A DNA stretch of 64,000 nt, taken from NCBI RefSeq assembly GCF_001580455.1, contig NZ_CP010951.1:3125001-3189000 (forward strand). The letters run 5' to 3'. This document shows positions 54,799 through 63,974 of the stretch, piece after piece. Positions within the stretch are counted from its first letter, which is position 1. Each line of letters opens with the position of its first letter. The notes beneath the pieces were generated by a model. It saw only the letters and a program-made list of their open reading frames with translations. It searched no databases and was not told the origin of the DNA. The stretch is from Ramlibacter tataouinensis (lineage in GTDB: Bacteria > Pseudomonadota > Gammaproteobacteria > Burkholderiales > Burkholderiaceae_C). A program made the position numbers and the translations under genes.

Positions 54799-55062
54799 TT
54801 ACAGCACGAGATACCTACCCCAACCAACGCGCTGAAAAAGCGCTGATGGCGTGCGCGAACATATACATGGGGCGCGGTTTGTGTGATTTCTCGAATGATC
54901 TGCTGCTTGGAGCCACGGAAGATCGTCGGGCCGATCAGGAAAGGTGTGCGTATACGCCTTCAATATCTGGGCCTGCGTTAGCTCCTCTCCCCGATAGGCG
55001 GAGACAGCTTTGGCGAGATCGTCATGAAACTCGCTCACCTTTTTCGTCATAGAGCTTGTCAC
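54799..55062 (-). CDS. Small HTH-like/DUF protein of unknown function
   Basis: An 87-aa protein: helical N-terminus (SEFHDDLAKAVSAYRGEELT, then QAQILKAY) and a domain with W..AADH..NHTN, CICSRTPSALFQRVGWGRYL. Similar short domains with C-x-C-x(5)-LFxRxGxGxYxVL occur next to endonucleases as I recall. AAGGG 7 bp upstream favours the GTG at 55062. Confidence 0.6.
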   Translation of the reverse strand: MTSSMTKKVSEFHDDLAKAVSAYRGEELTQAQILKAYTHTFPDRPDDLPWLQAADHSRNHTNRAPCICSRTPSALFQRVGWGRYLVL

Positions 55063-55107
55063 GTGGCGCCCTTCTCATGGTTTGATGCCATGTCCGCTCG
55101 ATGGGAG

Positions 55108-55596
55108 CTATACGCCTGTCACGACGCTTCTTACTAAGACCGCCAGCTGTTGGAGCTCTGACATCATAGGTTGCAACCCAGGGGACACTATGGCGTTGAC
55201 GCCCGTTGAGTAGCGGAGGTAATACGGATCGCTGTGGAGCTGCGATAACTGCGACACCCAGCCGGGCGGAATTGGCGCCACGTCAAGTCCCTCGGCGTGA
55301 GCTCTCGCCCACAGTGCCTGTAAGTTGTGGCGGAGCTTCGCATCCTTGCGGAGCTCCTTGTCACCGCCAAGTCGTTTCGCCACATATGCCTTGAGGAGGC
55401 ACTCCAACGTATGTGCGACCAGAAAAGCGTGAGGAATCGCGGTTTGGGCATGCTTCTCGGCCAGCACATCCGCGCCCCGAAGAAAGGCTTCGGCGGAACC
55501 GAGGTAGGTCATGTATACCGGGACACCGCCCAAGGTATCCCCCCGGCGGCTCTCGGCGGCTGTCATCTTGGCAGTAACCTCATTCGGCGTCGGCAC
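55108..55596 (-). CDS. HEPN-like protein
   Basis: A 162-aa protein with AIPHAFLVAHTLECLLKAYV, LRHNLQALWARAHAEGL and a helical C-terminus, which resembles HEPN-type helical domains (often RNA-cutting toxins or their relatives). The catalytic RxxxxH is not clear. GTG at 55596 chosen because GGAGGT lies 7 bp upstream. No adjacent MNT-type antitoxin seen. Confidence 0.6.
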   Translation of the reverse strand: MPTPNEVTAKMTAAESRRGDTLGGVPVYMTYLGSAEAFLRGADVLAEKHAQTAIPHAFLVAHTLECLLKAYVAKRLGGDKELRKDAKLRHNLQALWARAHAEGLDVAPIPPGWVSQLSQLHSDPYYLRYSTGVNAIVSPGLQPMMSELQQLAVLVRSVVTGV

Positions 55597-55764
55597 TGTA
55601 CCTACCTCCACTTAGTTAGACATGTGTCCGTCGCTGAATGAATGGCTGAGCAGCGGTCAAGTTCTTCGAGAACCCCAAGCCGCCTTGCACAGTCCCTTGG
55701 GGGTTGCAGCTTGCGGTGATTCTGCCGAAAAACTCGCCTTCGGCAATCCAGCGCCTCGGACCGG

Positions 55765-56163
55765 TCAAGCCACTTTCGGCTTTCGGTCAGCGGAAGGCGA
55801 TTGACCTTGGTTAGCGATCCGGTGTGCCACTACTGGATGCCACTTACCCGCGGTCACCATCTCCTGGACCCATGAGCGGTAGTTCAGATAGTCAGGCGCA
55901 CGGTGCTGGCGCCCCCTGTGCCGCTGACTGTTGCACCACCAGCAGGCAGCCACGATGTTGTTGCGGATGTCCTTGCCGGCGTCCTGCCGCGGAACAACGT
56001 GCTCAGCGGTGTTGCGAAGGAATCCAAGCAGGCGCGTAGGCACTTTCTGATCTTGGGCAAACCGCTCCGGATGTTCTTCCCATACAGGCAGTGCGCAATA
56101 GAAGCAACGACCACTTTGCGCGTGAAACGCGCAGCGACGATGTTTTTTGAGATTCTTGGCCAT
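55765..56163 (-). CDS. HNH endonuclease
   Basis: A 132-aa protein with zinc-binding CFYC (residues near 20), the HNH core NTAEHVVPRQDAGKDIRNN and IVAACWWCNSQRH, matching the EHxxP...N.V.AC..CN pattern. Non-specific or site-specific DNA nicking is possible. Start at 56163 (MAKNLKK) is supported by GGAGG 5 bp upstream. Confidence 0.85.
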   Translation of the reverse strand: MAKNLKKHRRCAFHAQSGRCFYCALPVWEEHPERFAQDQKVPTRLLGFLRNTAEHVVPRQDAGKDIRNNIVAACWWCNSQRHRGRQHRAPDYLNYRSWVQEMVTAGKWHPVVAHRIANQGQSPSADRKPKVA

Positions 56164-56522
56164 GAGGGCCTCCACTTGGTGTAAGCAAGGAAGTCCCCAG
56201 GACCGCTAACGCGTTGCTGCTGGGCGCCGGCGCTTATGCGATTCGGCTGTGCACGGACGTCGCATCCAGTGCGGTCAGGGTCTGCAAACCTGAGCGGACG
56301 CAATGTACCGAAAAATGCGGCGGCGAGCAAGAGATGGGGCCAAGTTCGGGAAGCGTGTGCATAGCAGCCTGCATTCAGGCAAAGCGGACGTCGCGTCACA
56401 ACGGGAATTCATCCTGACTGAGGACGACCGGGTGTGCAGAGCGCGGGGCGTGTGTCCCCGACCACGCCGCGCTGGCGGCTGCGACGAGGCTCAGCCATAA
56501 TAGGTCGAGGAGGTGGAAGAAG
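56164..56522. other. 359-bp stretch, no supported gene
   Basis: Contains a 65-codon plus-strand frame (56303-56500, MYRKMRRRARDGAKFGKRVH) of strongly basic composition that I cannot support. A good RBS (GAGGAGGTGGAAG) ends the stretch and serves the next gene. Confidence 0.35.
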
Positions 56523-57143
56523 ATGCGACGTAGGTCCGAGCAGCTTGGTCTCGAGTTTTCGGACGGAGTGGTGAAAGGCTGGGCATTTGGTGTCGTCGAC
56601 GCATTCAAGCTGAATCTAGACATTCGACTGGATCAGCGTATTGATTCAGACGCCAGCAAACTCAAGGAGCAAAAGCTCGGGCGCAAGCTGAAGCCCAATG
56701 AAAAAATAGTGCGACGAGTCTGGACTCGGGGCGCCCCGCCCGCCTACTCATTCGCCCGCGGTCACATCTTCCATTGCCCGCCTGACGTGCACAAGCTGCC
56801 ATGGGATGAGGCCACGAAGATTCTGCGTCGCACGGTCGTAGTACTTGACTCCAGACCGGATCCAGGTGCACTGATCGAAGTATTGCGAAGTGCAGATGAC
56901 GAGGAAGACTCCACTGTCGCTGAATCAGACAACCGAACGAACAGCGGTTGGGTTGAAATCGAAGTTTGGGACTACCAGGATGGCGAGCTCACGCAAAAGC
57001 ATAAGACGGTCCTCTATCAGGCCGCGTTTGCTGCGTTTCTGCGCACTGGACAACTACCAACTCTTGACGTCGAGCCCACACACCAGCAAGCATTCCAGTT
57101 GCCAATGGAGTCCTTCCCAACGGGTAAGCCAGAGTACCTCTAG
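56523..57143 (+). CDS. Hypothetical protein
   Basis: A 206-aa protein with GVVKGWAFGVVDAFKLNLDI, TRGAPPAYSFARGHIFHCPP and an acidic SADDEEDSTVAESDN linker before EIEVWDYQDGELTQ. Excellent RBS GGAGGTGG 8 bp upstream. No family recognised. Confidence 0.65.
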   Translation: MRRRSEQLGLEFSDGVVKGWAFGVVDAFKLNLDIRLDQRIDSDASKLKEQKLGRKLKPNEKIVRRVWTRGAPPAYSFARGHIFHCPPDVHKLPWDEATKILRRTVVVLDSRPDPGALIEVLRSADDEEDSTVAESDNRTNSGWVEIEVWDYQDGELTQKHKTVLYQAAFAAFLRTGQLPTLDVEPTHQQAFQLPMESFPTGKPEYL

Positions 57144-57412
57144 CAGCGAGTAACTCTCACGCTGCCCAATACTTCCATGGAAAAAACTGATGCGATCGCG
57201 ACAATCTGCGCCCTGCTGGGAGCGGCGAATGGGATGGGCTACTCGGATGGTTCATGAGGCAAGTCGGGCGATGCCCTGATGCGTTTCGAGATAAAGGTGT
57301 TCGCGGCTGGCATTCGGCTGCGCTGACACAGTATTGGCCCCCATCCGACGTCTGCCTAAGGCCTCCCGGCGCGAGAGCGGAAACTGGTACCCAGATAAAC
57401 GGAGGAGTGATC

Positions 57413-58027
57413 GTGAAACCGGTAGTCGAACTACTCACAGAGGCTGTTGCGAGCCATACGGCCGTGACAATCATCTATAACGGTGGAAGCAACCCCGGTT
57501 CAAAACGTCCAGTGGTTCCCTTGGGCATCATTGGCGATTCGCTGCTTGCTCGCGAACCGGGTATCTCTCGTGAGAAGGCCTTCAAGCTCATGAGGATTGC
57601 TTCCGTGATCCATCCTGACGGCCGCACCGTCGAAAATGATGGAGCAGAGTCGATCAAGATTGAGACGTCTGCAACGCCGCTTCTCGCTTCTCTCGCCGAA
57701 TATGTAGCAATGCTCAAGACGCAGTACGTCGCTGCTGGGTGGAATGTCTTTGAGGCCGAACAGCTTTTCGGCGTCGGCCGCTTCCTGAAGAGCGGAAAGC
57801 CGCGAAAGTACCCGTGCATCAGCGTTGAATTCATGGACCGCACTGAGGTCGAGACGCTTGACTTCGAAACGGGCGAGTTGGTTACAGAAAAGAGAGCTCT
57901 GACCGGTCGCGAACGACCTTGGTGCGTTCAAAGCGACCGGCAGCCGCGGTGCAGGTCTTTCTCCGAACTTCACAAGGCGATCGAGTACTTCACGACCGAG
58001 ATCTCCGCGTCGAGCCCGCACAAATAG
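57413..58027 (+). CDS. WYL-like domain protein
   Basis: A 204-aa protein starting with GTG after GGAGGAG. AVTIIYNGGSNPGSKRPVVP and LGIIGDSLLAREPG resemble the WYL domain, which binds ligands and regulates defence genes. An Arg/Lys-rich REKAFKLMRIASVIHPDGR follows. The rest (FLKSGKPRKYPCISVEFMDR) is unassigned. No HTH seen, so it may be a WYL-only modulator. Confidence 0.55.
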   Translation: MKPVVELLTEAVASHTAVTIIYNGGSNPGSKRPVVPLGIIGDSLLAREPGISREKAFKLMRIASVIHPDGRTVENDGAESIKIETSATPLLASLAEYVAMLKTQYVAAGWNVFEAEQLFGVGRFLKSGKPRKYPCISVEFMDRTEVETLDFETGELVTEKRALTGRERPWCVQSDRQPRCRSFSELHKAIEYFTTEISASSPHK

Positions 58028-58085
58028 AAGTCGCCTTTTGTCGCGTGCCTGGTTCTGTGCAGCCACGTCTGGCATTTCCCCAAAG

Positions 58086-58847
58086 ATGAACACTATCGAC
58101 ATCGCGTTCGACTTTCGGTCCGACACGCCCAACGGCAGAGATCCCGACGCTTTCAGCCCAACGCTTCGCAGGTATCACAAGCTACTATGGAGTAAGCCGT
58201 TGCCGAATGGAATGGATTTCGATCTCCATGACTCCACTCCTTCGGCGTATCTCCATCATCGCTCCACACTCGGCTAGTTCTTTCTCGCCAGCGATAGCGC
58301 CATTCCAACCTTTTGGAGGGAGTCACGGCTTGCAGGTACTCTGAGTCACCTTCCAATTGAGGAGCTCGACACGTTCCGCCGCATGACCTATACCATCGGT
58401 GGCATGATGGTATTTCCGGCGAATCGTGTCGCGCAGAAGATGACCATCAATGGCGCTCGGGGATTTCATCCGAAGATAAAGGACCGCTTCGATCTGACCC
58501 TGGAGTGCATCCGTCGGCACTATCGCGATGAAGACAGCCCCTTGCGCGCCGTGCTCCTGCGGTACACAGACTTCTTTGCGATATTCGGAACGTTTCAGGG
58601 ATACGTGAAGCATTTTCTGCTAGAGGATCTTGTCTCGGAGGATTGCGCTACGGTGAGATTCTTCACTCCATTCAATGACTTTCGGACATCTCCGCTCCCG
58701 CAAAGCTTCGAATCCTATTCGCACTATCGGCGGTCGGCTACGGACTTCATCACTGCACGCAATGTTAGGATCCTCGCATCCGCGGAGCCGCAAGCTTCTC
58801 GTGATCCGAAGGTATTTTGCAGTCGCCACCTTCACGGTGACGGCTAG
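58086..58847 (+). pseudogene. DUF6994 family gene interrupted by an in-frame amber codon
   Basis: The first part (MNTIDIAFDFRSDTPNGRDP, YHKLLWSKPLPNG, YLHHRSTLG) ends in TAG at 58275-58277; in the same frame the sequence continues FFLASDSAIPTF, TYTIGGMMVFPANRV, MTINGARGFHPKIKDRFDLT and SFESYSHYRRS. Together they make about 253 codons with the order of the DUF6994 family as I remember it. Only one base (GAG to TAG would suffice) separates it from an intact gene, so it may be a recent knock-out or a read-through gene. Confidence 0.8.
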
Positions 58848-59515
58848 AACGCCGCAGCGCGCAAACGGAGTTCTTCTCTCGGCGCCGCGGGCCGGTGATA
58901 GGGGTGCTTGCGCCTTTTGGCGGCGCGGCCACTCGGTCGGGGATTTGCCGGGGGTAGGGCGACACTTGCCAGCCCGAGCAAGGTTTGGTGCCGCTCTTGG
59001 CAGACTGCTCCTCCGCCATCTGCTAGGAGCCAAGCCGAGGGATGGCCTGCTTTCACCTGGCGATGGCCCAGTTATGCGAAGGTGGTCTGTTCCTCCTCGG
59101 AGGCCGAGACGGCGTCCATCAAGGCGAATGCGATTTTTGGATTTGACGAGCCTTACCTTCGGCACTGGCTCCACAGTTAGGGCTGCTTGGTTCCCCGCCT
59201 GACCCGGTTGGAAGGCGCTCCGCGCCTGGCGCTCACGCGCTCCGCTTCATCGTCAGCTTCCCCTGCCGGCCACCGTCAGGTGACACAGTTGGTGATACAC
59301 CGCCGGATGCTACTCAGGCGCACCGATGAGTGCAAGCAGTATCCCAGCGCATTCCTGACCGGGTCCATGGGCGCGGTGCCACGCCCACCCCCATGTGGAC
59401 CACGGCGCAGACCCCCGGCAGCCTAGAGTCTCATACGCAGGATTCCTCTCGCTCGGCCGCCGCAGGCTGTCTGGCGGCCGCCAGCATCGGGCCGCCGGAA
59501 CTCAGCGATACTGAA
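58848..59515. other. 668-bp stretch without a supported gene
   Basis: Frames on both strands are open but GC-driven and low in recognisable features. No terminator, repeat or RNA gene was picked out. Likely decayed DNA between island genes. Confidence 0.4.
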
Positions 59516-60121
59516 ATGATGCTTACACCCCAGTTCCACACCCTCAGCTCCGATGACCTCCTCTTGCGAGTGCTGCCGTACAGGCTGAACGCGCTGGACA
59601 TCATGGTCCTCGTTCTCAACCATGCGGCGGCATGGGGTGGGGAAAGGCCGATGGAAGTTCACGTTAACGGAAAGCTGAAGTTCACGGGCAACACCAACTT
59701 CCTGATCAACCCCGTTATCGAGGCCGGCATTCTTCACACCCGTGCGCTGCTGGAATTTCTTGGGCTCCGCGTGACCAAGCGTATGAGGCTGGCTGAAGTG
59801 AAAAAGAGAAGGGCGGCCGACGATGCAGGCATCGAACGGCTTGTGGTGGCTGGCGTGAGGCTAAAGATGGTCTCGGTGCTGAAAGTCCTGTATGAGTTCC
59901 CCGGCTCGGTAACGGAGGACCCGGCGGGGGTCGAGGACTTACTGGTGGGCGCGCTCGTATCCGCGAACAAGGGAGTCGCGCATCTGACCGACCCTTACGA
60001 TCCAGTGCATTTGGTGGTGATCCGGCAAGCTGCCCTGCTGACCCGGCAGCTTGTCGATGAGCATGTGTATCGGGCCGCTGGCCTCAGCCCGCCCGTGCAG
60101 ATTGTCAGGGAGGTGGCGTGA
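59516..60121 (+). CDS. Hypothetical protein
   Basis: A 201-aa protein (LLLRVLPYRLNALDIMVLVL, VHVNGKLKFTGNTNFLINPV, AGILHTRALLEFLGLRVTKR). It is helical, without membrane segments. Start at one of two adjacent ATG codons (59516/59519). No family recognised. Confidence 0.6.
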   Translation: MMLTPQFHTLSSDDLLLRVLPYRLNALDIMVLVLNHAAAWGGERPMEVHVNGKLKFTGNTNFLINPVIEAGILHTRALLEFLGLRVTKRMRLAEVKKRRAADDAGIERLVVAGVRLKMVSVLKVLYEFPGSVTEDPAGVEDLLVGALVSANKGVAHLTDPYDPVHLVVIRQAALLTRQLVDEHVYRAAGLSPPVQIVREVA

Positions 60122-60168
60122 GCGGATAGCGGCGGTGTGGCGGCCTGGCGACCTCCCTCTAGCCCTGC

Positions 60169-60471
60169 CTACGGTAGGCGGCCAGGCTGATGTCGTCCGC
60201 CGCCTCGCACGCCGCCTTTTGTTCGAACTCCCGGCACGGGGGCCAGATCAAGTTCCAACGGCCTGCCGACTCCTTCTGCGCTTCGCCGGCCAATCCTTCG
60301 ACTTAACTGCCCCCATGGCCGTGGGCGCAACACTGCTGCGATGAGCCTGTCGTGCTTCCCATCGACAACCTCGCGCATACAACTGCGATATGGGGAGAAG
60401 TAGATATTGAGGATGACGGTGAGAAGGACCGTCGCGGCCAGAATCAGGGCCGACTTCACGGGATCACTCAT
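60169..60471 (-). CDS. Small membrane-anchored protein, C-terminus possibly frameshifted
   Basis: The frame starts MSDPVKSALILAATVLLTVI and has one N-terminal helix then YFSPYRSCMREV. Homologous small island proteins I recall end in a short Cys-containing tail with GGS and stop. Here an alternative frame gives CAHGHGGS and a stop at 60303, so a one-base shift probably extended the present frame to 60169. Function unknown. Confidence 0.5.
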   Translation of the reverse strand: MSDPVKSALILAATVLLTVILNIYFSPYRSCMREVVDGKHDRLIAAVLRPRPWGQLSRRIGRRSAEGVGRPLELDLAPVPGVRTKGGVRGGGRHQPGRLP

Positions 60472-60551
60472 GGTCGCCGCATTCAAGCCGCGCCGCGCCC
60501 CCCCCCATGGGACTTCCGTGCCGGCCGCCGAACATTTTCGGCCGTCCACCA

Positions 60552-60902
60552 CTAGTACCGACTGCCATATCGATGCCGATACATACGATGCCTCAGCTTC
60601 TTTATCAACTGCGTATCGCTAGTGACGAAGTCGGTGGCAATCTCATAGAGCTCGCTTTGATAGGCGCGATGTCGCTCTAGTTCCTGATGGACGGCCTTCA
60701 GAAGTTCGATCATCGTTGGGAGCCATTCATCGGAATCGAAACGAATTCGACAATCAGAATGTCGTTCCTTCGCATCTTTCGAGATTTCAAATCTAAGTTC
60801 CTGCCCGCCAGCTATTGCTGATGCGAACTCGGTTGCCTTGATTTTTTTAACCAGCTTGCGGTCTCGGTAGAAATCCGTCCTAGGGCCTCTGTAGATTTTC
60901 AT
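60552..60902 (-). CDS. Hypothetical protein
   Basis: A 116-aa protein (MKIYRGPRTDFYRDRKLVKK, IKATEFASAIAGGQELRFE, HRAYQSELYEIATDFVTS). AGGGAG lies 7 bp upstream of the ATG at 60902, which is why the longer frame to 61052 is rejected. No family recognised. Confidence 0.6.
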   Translation of the reverse strand: MKIYRGPRTDFYRDRKLVKKIKATEFASAIAGGQELRFEISKDAKERHSDCRIRFDSDEWLPTMIELLKAVHQELERHRAYQSELYEIATDFVTSDTQLIKKLRHRMYRHRYGSRY

Positions 60903-61083
60903 GGGCGTACTCCCTGAGCGTGCTGTTGATTCGGGTGAAGCTTTGCTCTTCACTACCGTGTTTTGCTGCAAGGATTGAAGTGACGCATCGCAGAATTGTC
61001 CCGACCGTGATGGGAGCAATGTCCCCTGCCCGATGGTTGTAAGTAACGACACCGAGGATGGCGGCTTCCGTCAGGTAGGCCGG

Positions 61084-61416
61084 CTACTCGACTCCTTCGT
61101 CGGGCGGCTGATCGCGATCTTGATCGAGATCAGGATCGGCGGCCATCGGCGTGGGCAGCTTCGCCATCTTCCTGAAGATCGCCATCGCCTCGTCAGATGT
61201 GCTCTCCGACGTTGGCGGCTGTGCATTGAGCCGCATGGCTTCGCTGATCACGGCGCTCGGTGCGGCCCCGAGTTTTCGCACGAACTCGATCTTGTACTTG
61301 GCCCGCTGCTGCGGCGTCATACCCACCGTCAGCTCGGCCAGGGGCTGGAAGTGAGGCGCGTTGGGATCGATCACCCGAGGCGGGTCGTCTGTGGAGCGTT
61401 TCTTGCTGCTCGCCAC
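61084..61416 (-). CDS. Hypothetical protein
   Basis: A 110-aa hydrophilic protein (PLAELTVGMTPQQRAKYKIE, FVRKLGAAPSAVISEAMRL) with an acidic tail DPDLDQDRDQPPDEG. No family recognised. A divergent promoter region is shared with the thermonuclease remnant at 61493. Confidence 0.55.
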   Translation of the reverse strand: MASSKKRSTDDPPRVIDPNAPHFQPLAELTVGMTPQQRAKYKIEFVRKLGAAPSAVISEAMRLNAQPPTSESTSDEAMAIFRKMAKLPTPMAADPDLDQDRDQPPDEGVE

Positions 61417-61492
61417 CGTGGCTTCCTTCGGATGGGGATTGTGCGGTTCATCGTACAGTCATCCCGGCTCACCGCCAATACGTTGACGTACT

Positions 61493-62039
61493 GTGAAAAG
61501 GCGGACCTTCATCACCTTCTTGGTCGCCTTGGTCGCCTTGGTCGCCTCCTGGGTCACCGCCTTCAACGCGGCCTGGGCCGAGACGCTCAATAGCATCGTG
61601 ATTGCCGTGGCCGACGGCGACACGATCACGGTCCTGGACGCCCAGCGCATCCAGCACAAGGTGCGGCTTGCCGGGATCGACGCACCCGAGAAGAAGCAGG
61701 ACTTCGGCCAGCTAGCGAAGCAGAACCTGTCGGCCACTTCGGTAGGCCGGTGACCGTGGAGGGCAACAAGATGGACAGGTACAGCAGGCTGGTGGGCAAG
61801 GTGATGGTCGGCGGTGTCGATGTGAACCTTCGCCAGATCGAGTTGGGGCTGGCATGGCACTACAGGACGTATGAGCGCGAGCAGCCCCGCGCTGACACGG
61901 TGGCTTACGCCGCCGCGAAAACGCGGCCAGGGCTTCAAGAATGGGCTTGTGGGCCATGCCGGGGGCGCAGCCACTGTGGGAGTTCAGGCGGCTCCGCGCA
62001 GGCCAGCAAAGCGGCCTGGACGCGGATAAGCAGTTCTGA
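61493..62039 (+). pseudogene. Frameshifted thermonuclease (SNase-like) gene
   Basis: Three frames in series give an SNase-type secreted nuclease: signal peptide MKRRTFITFLVALVALVASW and VADGDTITVLDAQRIQHKVR, LAGIDAPEKKQDFGQLAKQN to about 61735; then VTVEGNKMDRYSRLVGKVMV and LGLAWHYRTYEREQ in a second frame; then GLWAMPGAQPLWEFRR in a third, ending at 62039. Two frameshifts mean no intact product. Functional SNase proteins of this type are common on conjugative elements. Confidence 0.85.
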
Positions 62040-62047
62040 GCGATCAG

Positions 62048-62341
62048 CTACCCGGCCACCGTATCGAGGCGTTTGCCTTTCACAGCCTGGGACTTTGGCT
62101 TGGCCGGACGGATCGGCCGGAGCTGTGAGTCGAAGGCCGGGCCGCGCACCCGCCGCCACTTGCGCTTGCTGTTGCTCCAGGTGATACGTGTGGTGGCATA
62201 AATCCACCAAACAGGTCCGCTTCCGCTCCCTTCGAGTACGAATTTGCCGTCGTACAGGACACCCACGCGCACGATCTTTCCAATGTTGGACTTGTTCTTT
62301 GCGCTGATGACGACGGCGAGGTCGCCTGGACGGCAGTTCAT
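62048..62341 (-). CDS. CRPGDLA-type small protein, copy 2
   Basis: A 97-aa protein starting MNCRPGDLAVVISAKNKSNI and IGKIVRVG. It resembles the adjacent gene at 62338 in its first 30 residues, so the two are tandem paralogues. The ATG overlaps the stop of the upstream gene (ATGA). A KOW/SH3-like beta barrel is possible from the pattern. Function unknown. Confidence 0.65.
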   Translation of the reverse strand: MNCRPGDLAVVISAKNKSNIGKIVRVGVLYDGKFVLEGSGSGPVWWIYATTRITWSNSKRKWRRVRGPAFDSQLRPIRPAKPKSQAVKGKRLDTVAG

Positions 62342-62685
62342 TGGCTGCTCGATGTGGGAAGGCCGACCTCCGCGTTGCTGGTGCTGGCGGGTTTGACCGT
62401 TCTTGTGGGGTTCTTGTGGGCTTTCCTGCGCGGCCGAATTGGCAGCAGCCAGTCATCTTGGTGGTAGATCACAAGGCCGCGTCTATCCGTTGAAACGACG
62501 CCCGTGGAAGGGTCTATGTACGGCAGCGGTGTTGCCGTAGTCGGCGTGGTGATCCACATGATGCCCTGGTCTGGATCGTTTAGACGAGGCCCGTGAACGT
62601 TCACGAAACGACCGATGTTCATTTCAAGGCCCGGCTCGTCCTTGATGATGATGGCGAGGTCGCCCGGCCTGCAACGAGTACCCAT
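62338..62685 (-). CDS. CRPGDLA-type small protein, copy 1
   Basis: A 115-aa protein starting MGTRCRPGDLAIIIKDEPGL and NIGRFVNVHGP, then a middle insertion and a Lys/Pro-rich tail. AAGGAG 7 bp upstream fixes the ATG at 62685. Together with the overlapping paralogue downstream it forms a two-gene unit. Confidence 0.7.
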   Translation of the reverse strand: MGTRCRPGDLAIIIKDEPGLEMNIGRFVNVHGPRLNDPDQGIMWITTPTTATPLPYIDPSTGVVSTDRRGLVIYHQDDWLLPIRPRRKAHKNPTRTVKPASTSNAEVGLPTSSSQ

Positions 62686-63128
62686 ACGTAAGCTCCTTCG
62701 ATGCCCTCTATGCTGGCGTCGGCCAGGGCGCAGGGCGGAGCGCATGGCGACGGTTTAGCAAGCACTTATGAGTCGCCCTGCAAGTGTCAGAACTCGGCGA
62801 CGCCCGTTGTCGTGCAGGCTCACGGGCATGAAAAAGCCCGCGCTGCGGGCATGACCGGCTTGGTTGCCTTGTTGGCCGCATCCGCTTTCGCGATCCACCT
62901 TGCCCCGTAGGCAGGTTGGCTCGGGACGATGCCCGACTCTTCATACAGTTTCCAGTTTAAGCCCCCGGCTGCGGGCGCACAAGCCCCAGGCGCGAACAGA
63001 CCGCCGCTAATGGGTGGTGGCTTGCGCCGCCGCCGAAAACGCCGCCAAGGCCGCGAAAAGCCCAACCCTCTCTCGGCCGCCTGCTCCAGTCATCGCCGAC
63101 CAGGAACGTCTTGCGTTGGCTGTGGATG
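62686..63128. other. 443-bp stretch with one terminator hairpin
   Basis: No supported gene. It contains the hairpin at 62831-62850 and otherwise GC-rich, low-complexity sequence with weak open frames. Confidence 0.4.
62831..62850 (-). terminator. Rho-independent terminator, minus strand
   Basis: A perfect 6-bp stem GCCCGC/GCGGGC with a 3-nt loop is followed on the minus strand by TTTTT (62831-62835). It lies 279 bp past the stop of the SHOCT gene, the nearest minus-strand gene upstream. Confidence 0.65.
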
Positions 63129-63974
63129 CTATGACGCGAGGAGACGTTCTTTTGCACGCACAAATTCTTCCTCTGTAAGCACGCCTTGGGCCCGCAATGC
63201 GGCGAGTTTCTCAAGTTGCGCCGTGAGGGTCTCGTTGGCCTGGACCGGATCGGCAGCTTTGGGATTGGCATTCGCCACGTTGGTGAAAGTCTTCGAGAGC
63301 TTGATGCGGCCATCCGAGGGCGTGAAGGCCGACGTGTGGAAGAACGCCTCTCCGCGGTCCCAAGCGACTCGGACGACCGTGTTGATTTCCGATTTCGTAG
63401 TCAGAGCATTGAGGATCGATGCCGCGGCCATACCAATAGCTGCTCCTTCCAGCCCGAAACCGCCGCCGACAAAACCCCCGCCGGACTCGGTCCTACCTGT
63501 GCCGCCCAGTTCCAGGCTCGTTACTTCGTCGATCCGAAGCACGGTCTGAAGTTGTGACTTCGAAAATACCCGGATGCTGTGCTCACCGAACGCGATCGTG
63601 CACGCCAAACCAGGCTCCAGAACAGTTCCACTTCCTCCCAACGCCGTACACCGAATAAGCACCTCGGTCTGAGCTAGAGTCATAGACTTGCGAAAGTGAT
63701 TGATGCGCTTATTGATCTCTAGCGCGCACCTCGCGCTGTCACCACCGATGTTCAGCCCCTGCGTCGTAGTCCCGTCGTGCAGCCGCAATCGAAAATTAGT
63801 GAAAAATCCACCGCTCTCAGCTGCCTGAATTTCATCCCAGTAGTGGGTGCTCGTGAAAAACAAGACACCTTCCTCCACGCGGTCCGAGTAGACAAGCACC
63901 TTGTGACCGCCGCTACGGAATTTCAGGGGTGCTTCGTCCCTGCGCGTCGAGCGCGAAAAAGTGAATCCATCCAT
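63129..63974 (-). CDS. SHOCT domain-containing protein
   Basis: A 281-aa protein. Residues 1-210 are beta-rich with a PH-like feel (KVLVYSDRVEEGVLFFTSTH, RLRLHDGTTTQGLNIGG, ACTIAFGEHSIRVFSKSQ) and a Gly-rich segment GGGFVGGGFGLEGAAIGMA. The C-terminus is a SHOCT helix pair: LEKLAALRAQGVLTEEEFVR. SHOCT domains mediate oligomerisation or attachment to membranes and filaments. AAGGAG 6 bp upstream supports the ATG. Confidence 0.8.
   Translation of the reverse strand: MDGFTFSRSTRRDEAPLKFRSGGHKVLVYSDRVEEGVLFFTSTHYWDEIQAAESGGFFTNFRLRLHDGTTTQGLNIGGDSARCALEINKRINHFRKSMTLAQTEVLIRCTALGGSGTVLEPGLACTIAFGEHSIRVFSKSQLQTVLRIDEVTSLELGGTGRTESGGGFVGGGFGLEGAAIGMAAASILNALTTKSEINTVVRVAWDRGEAFFHTSAFTPSDGRIKLSKTFTNVANANPKAADPVQANETLTAQLEKLAALRAQGVLTEEEFVRAKERLLAS

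Noticed and set aside
58620..59202. Long frames on both strands after the DUF6994 gene
   Set aside because: They overlap the conserved DUF6994 C-terminal half and read as Arg/Pro/Ser-rich peptides without domains.
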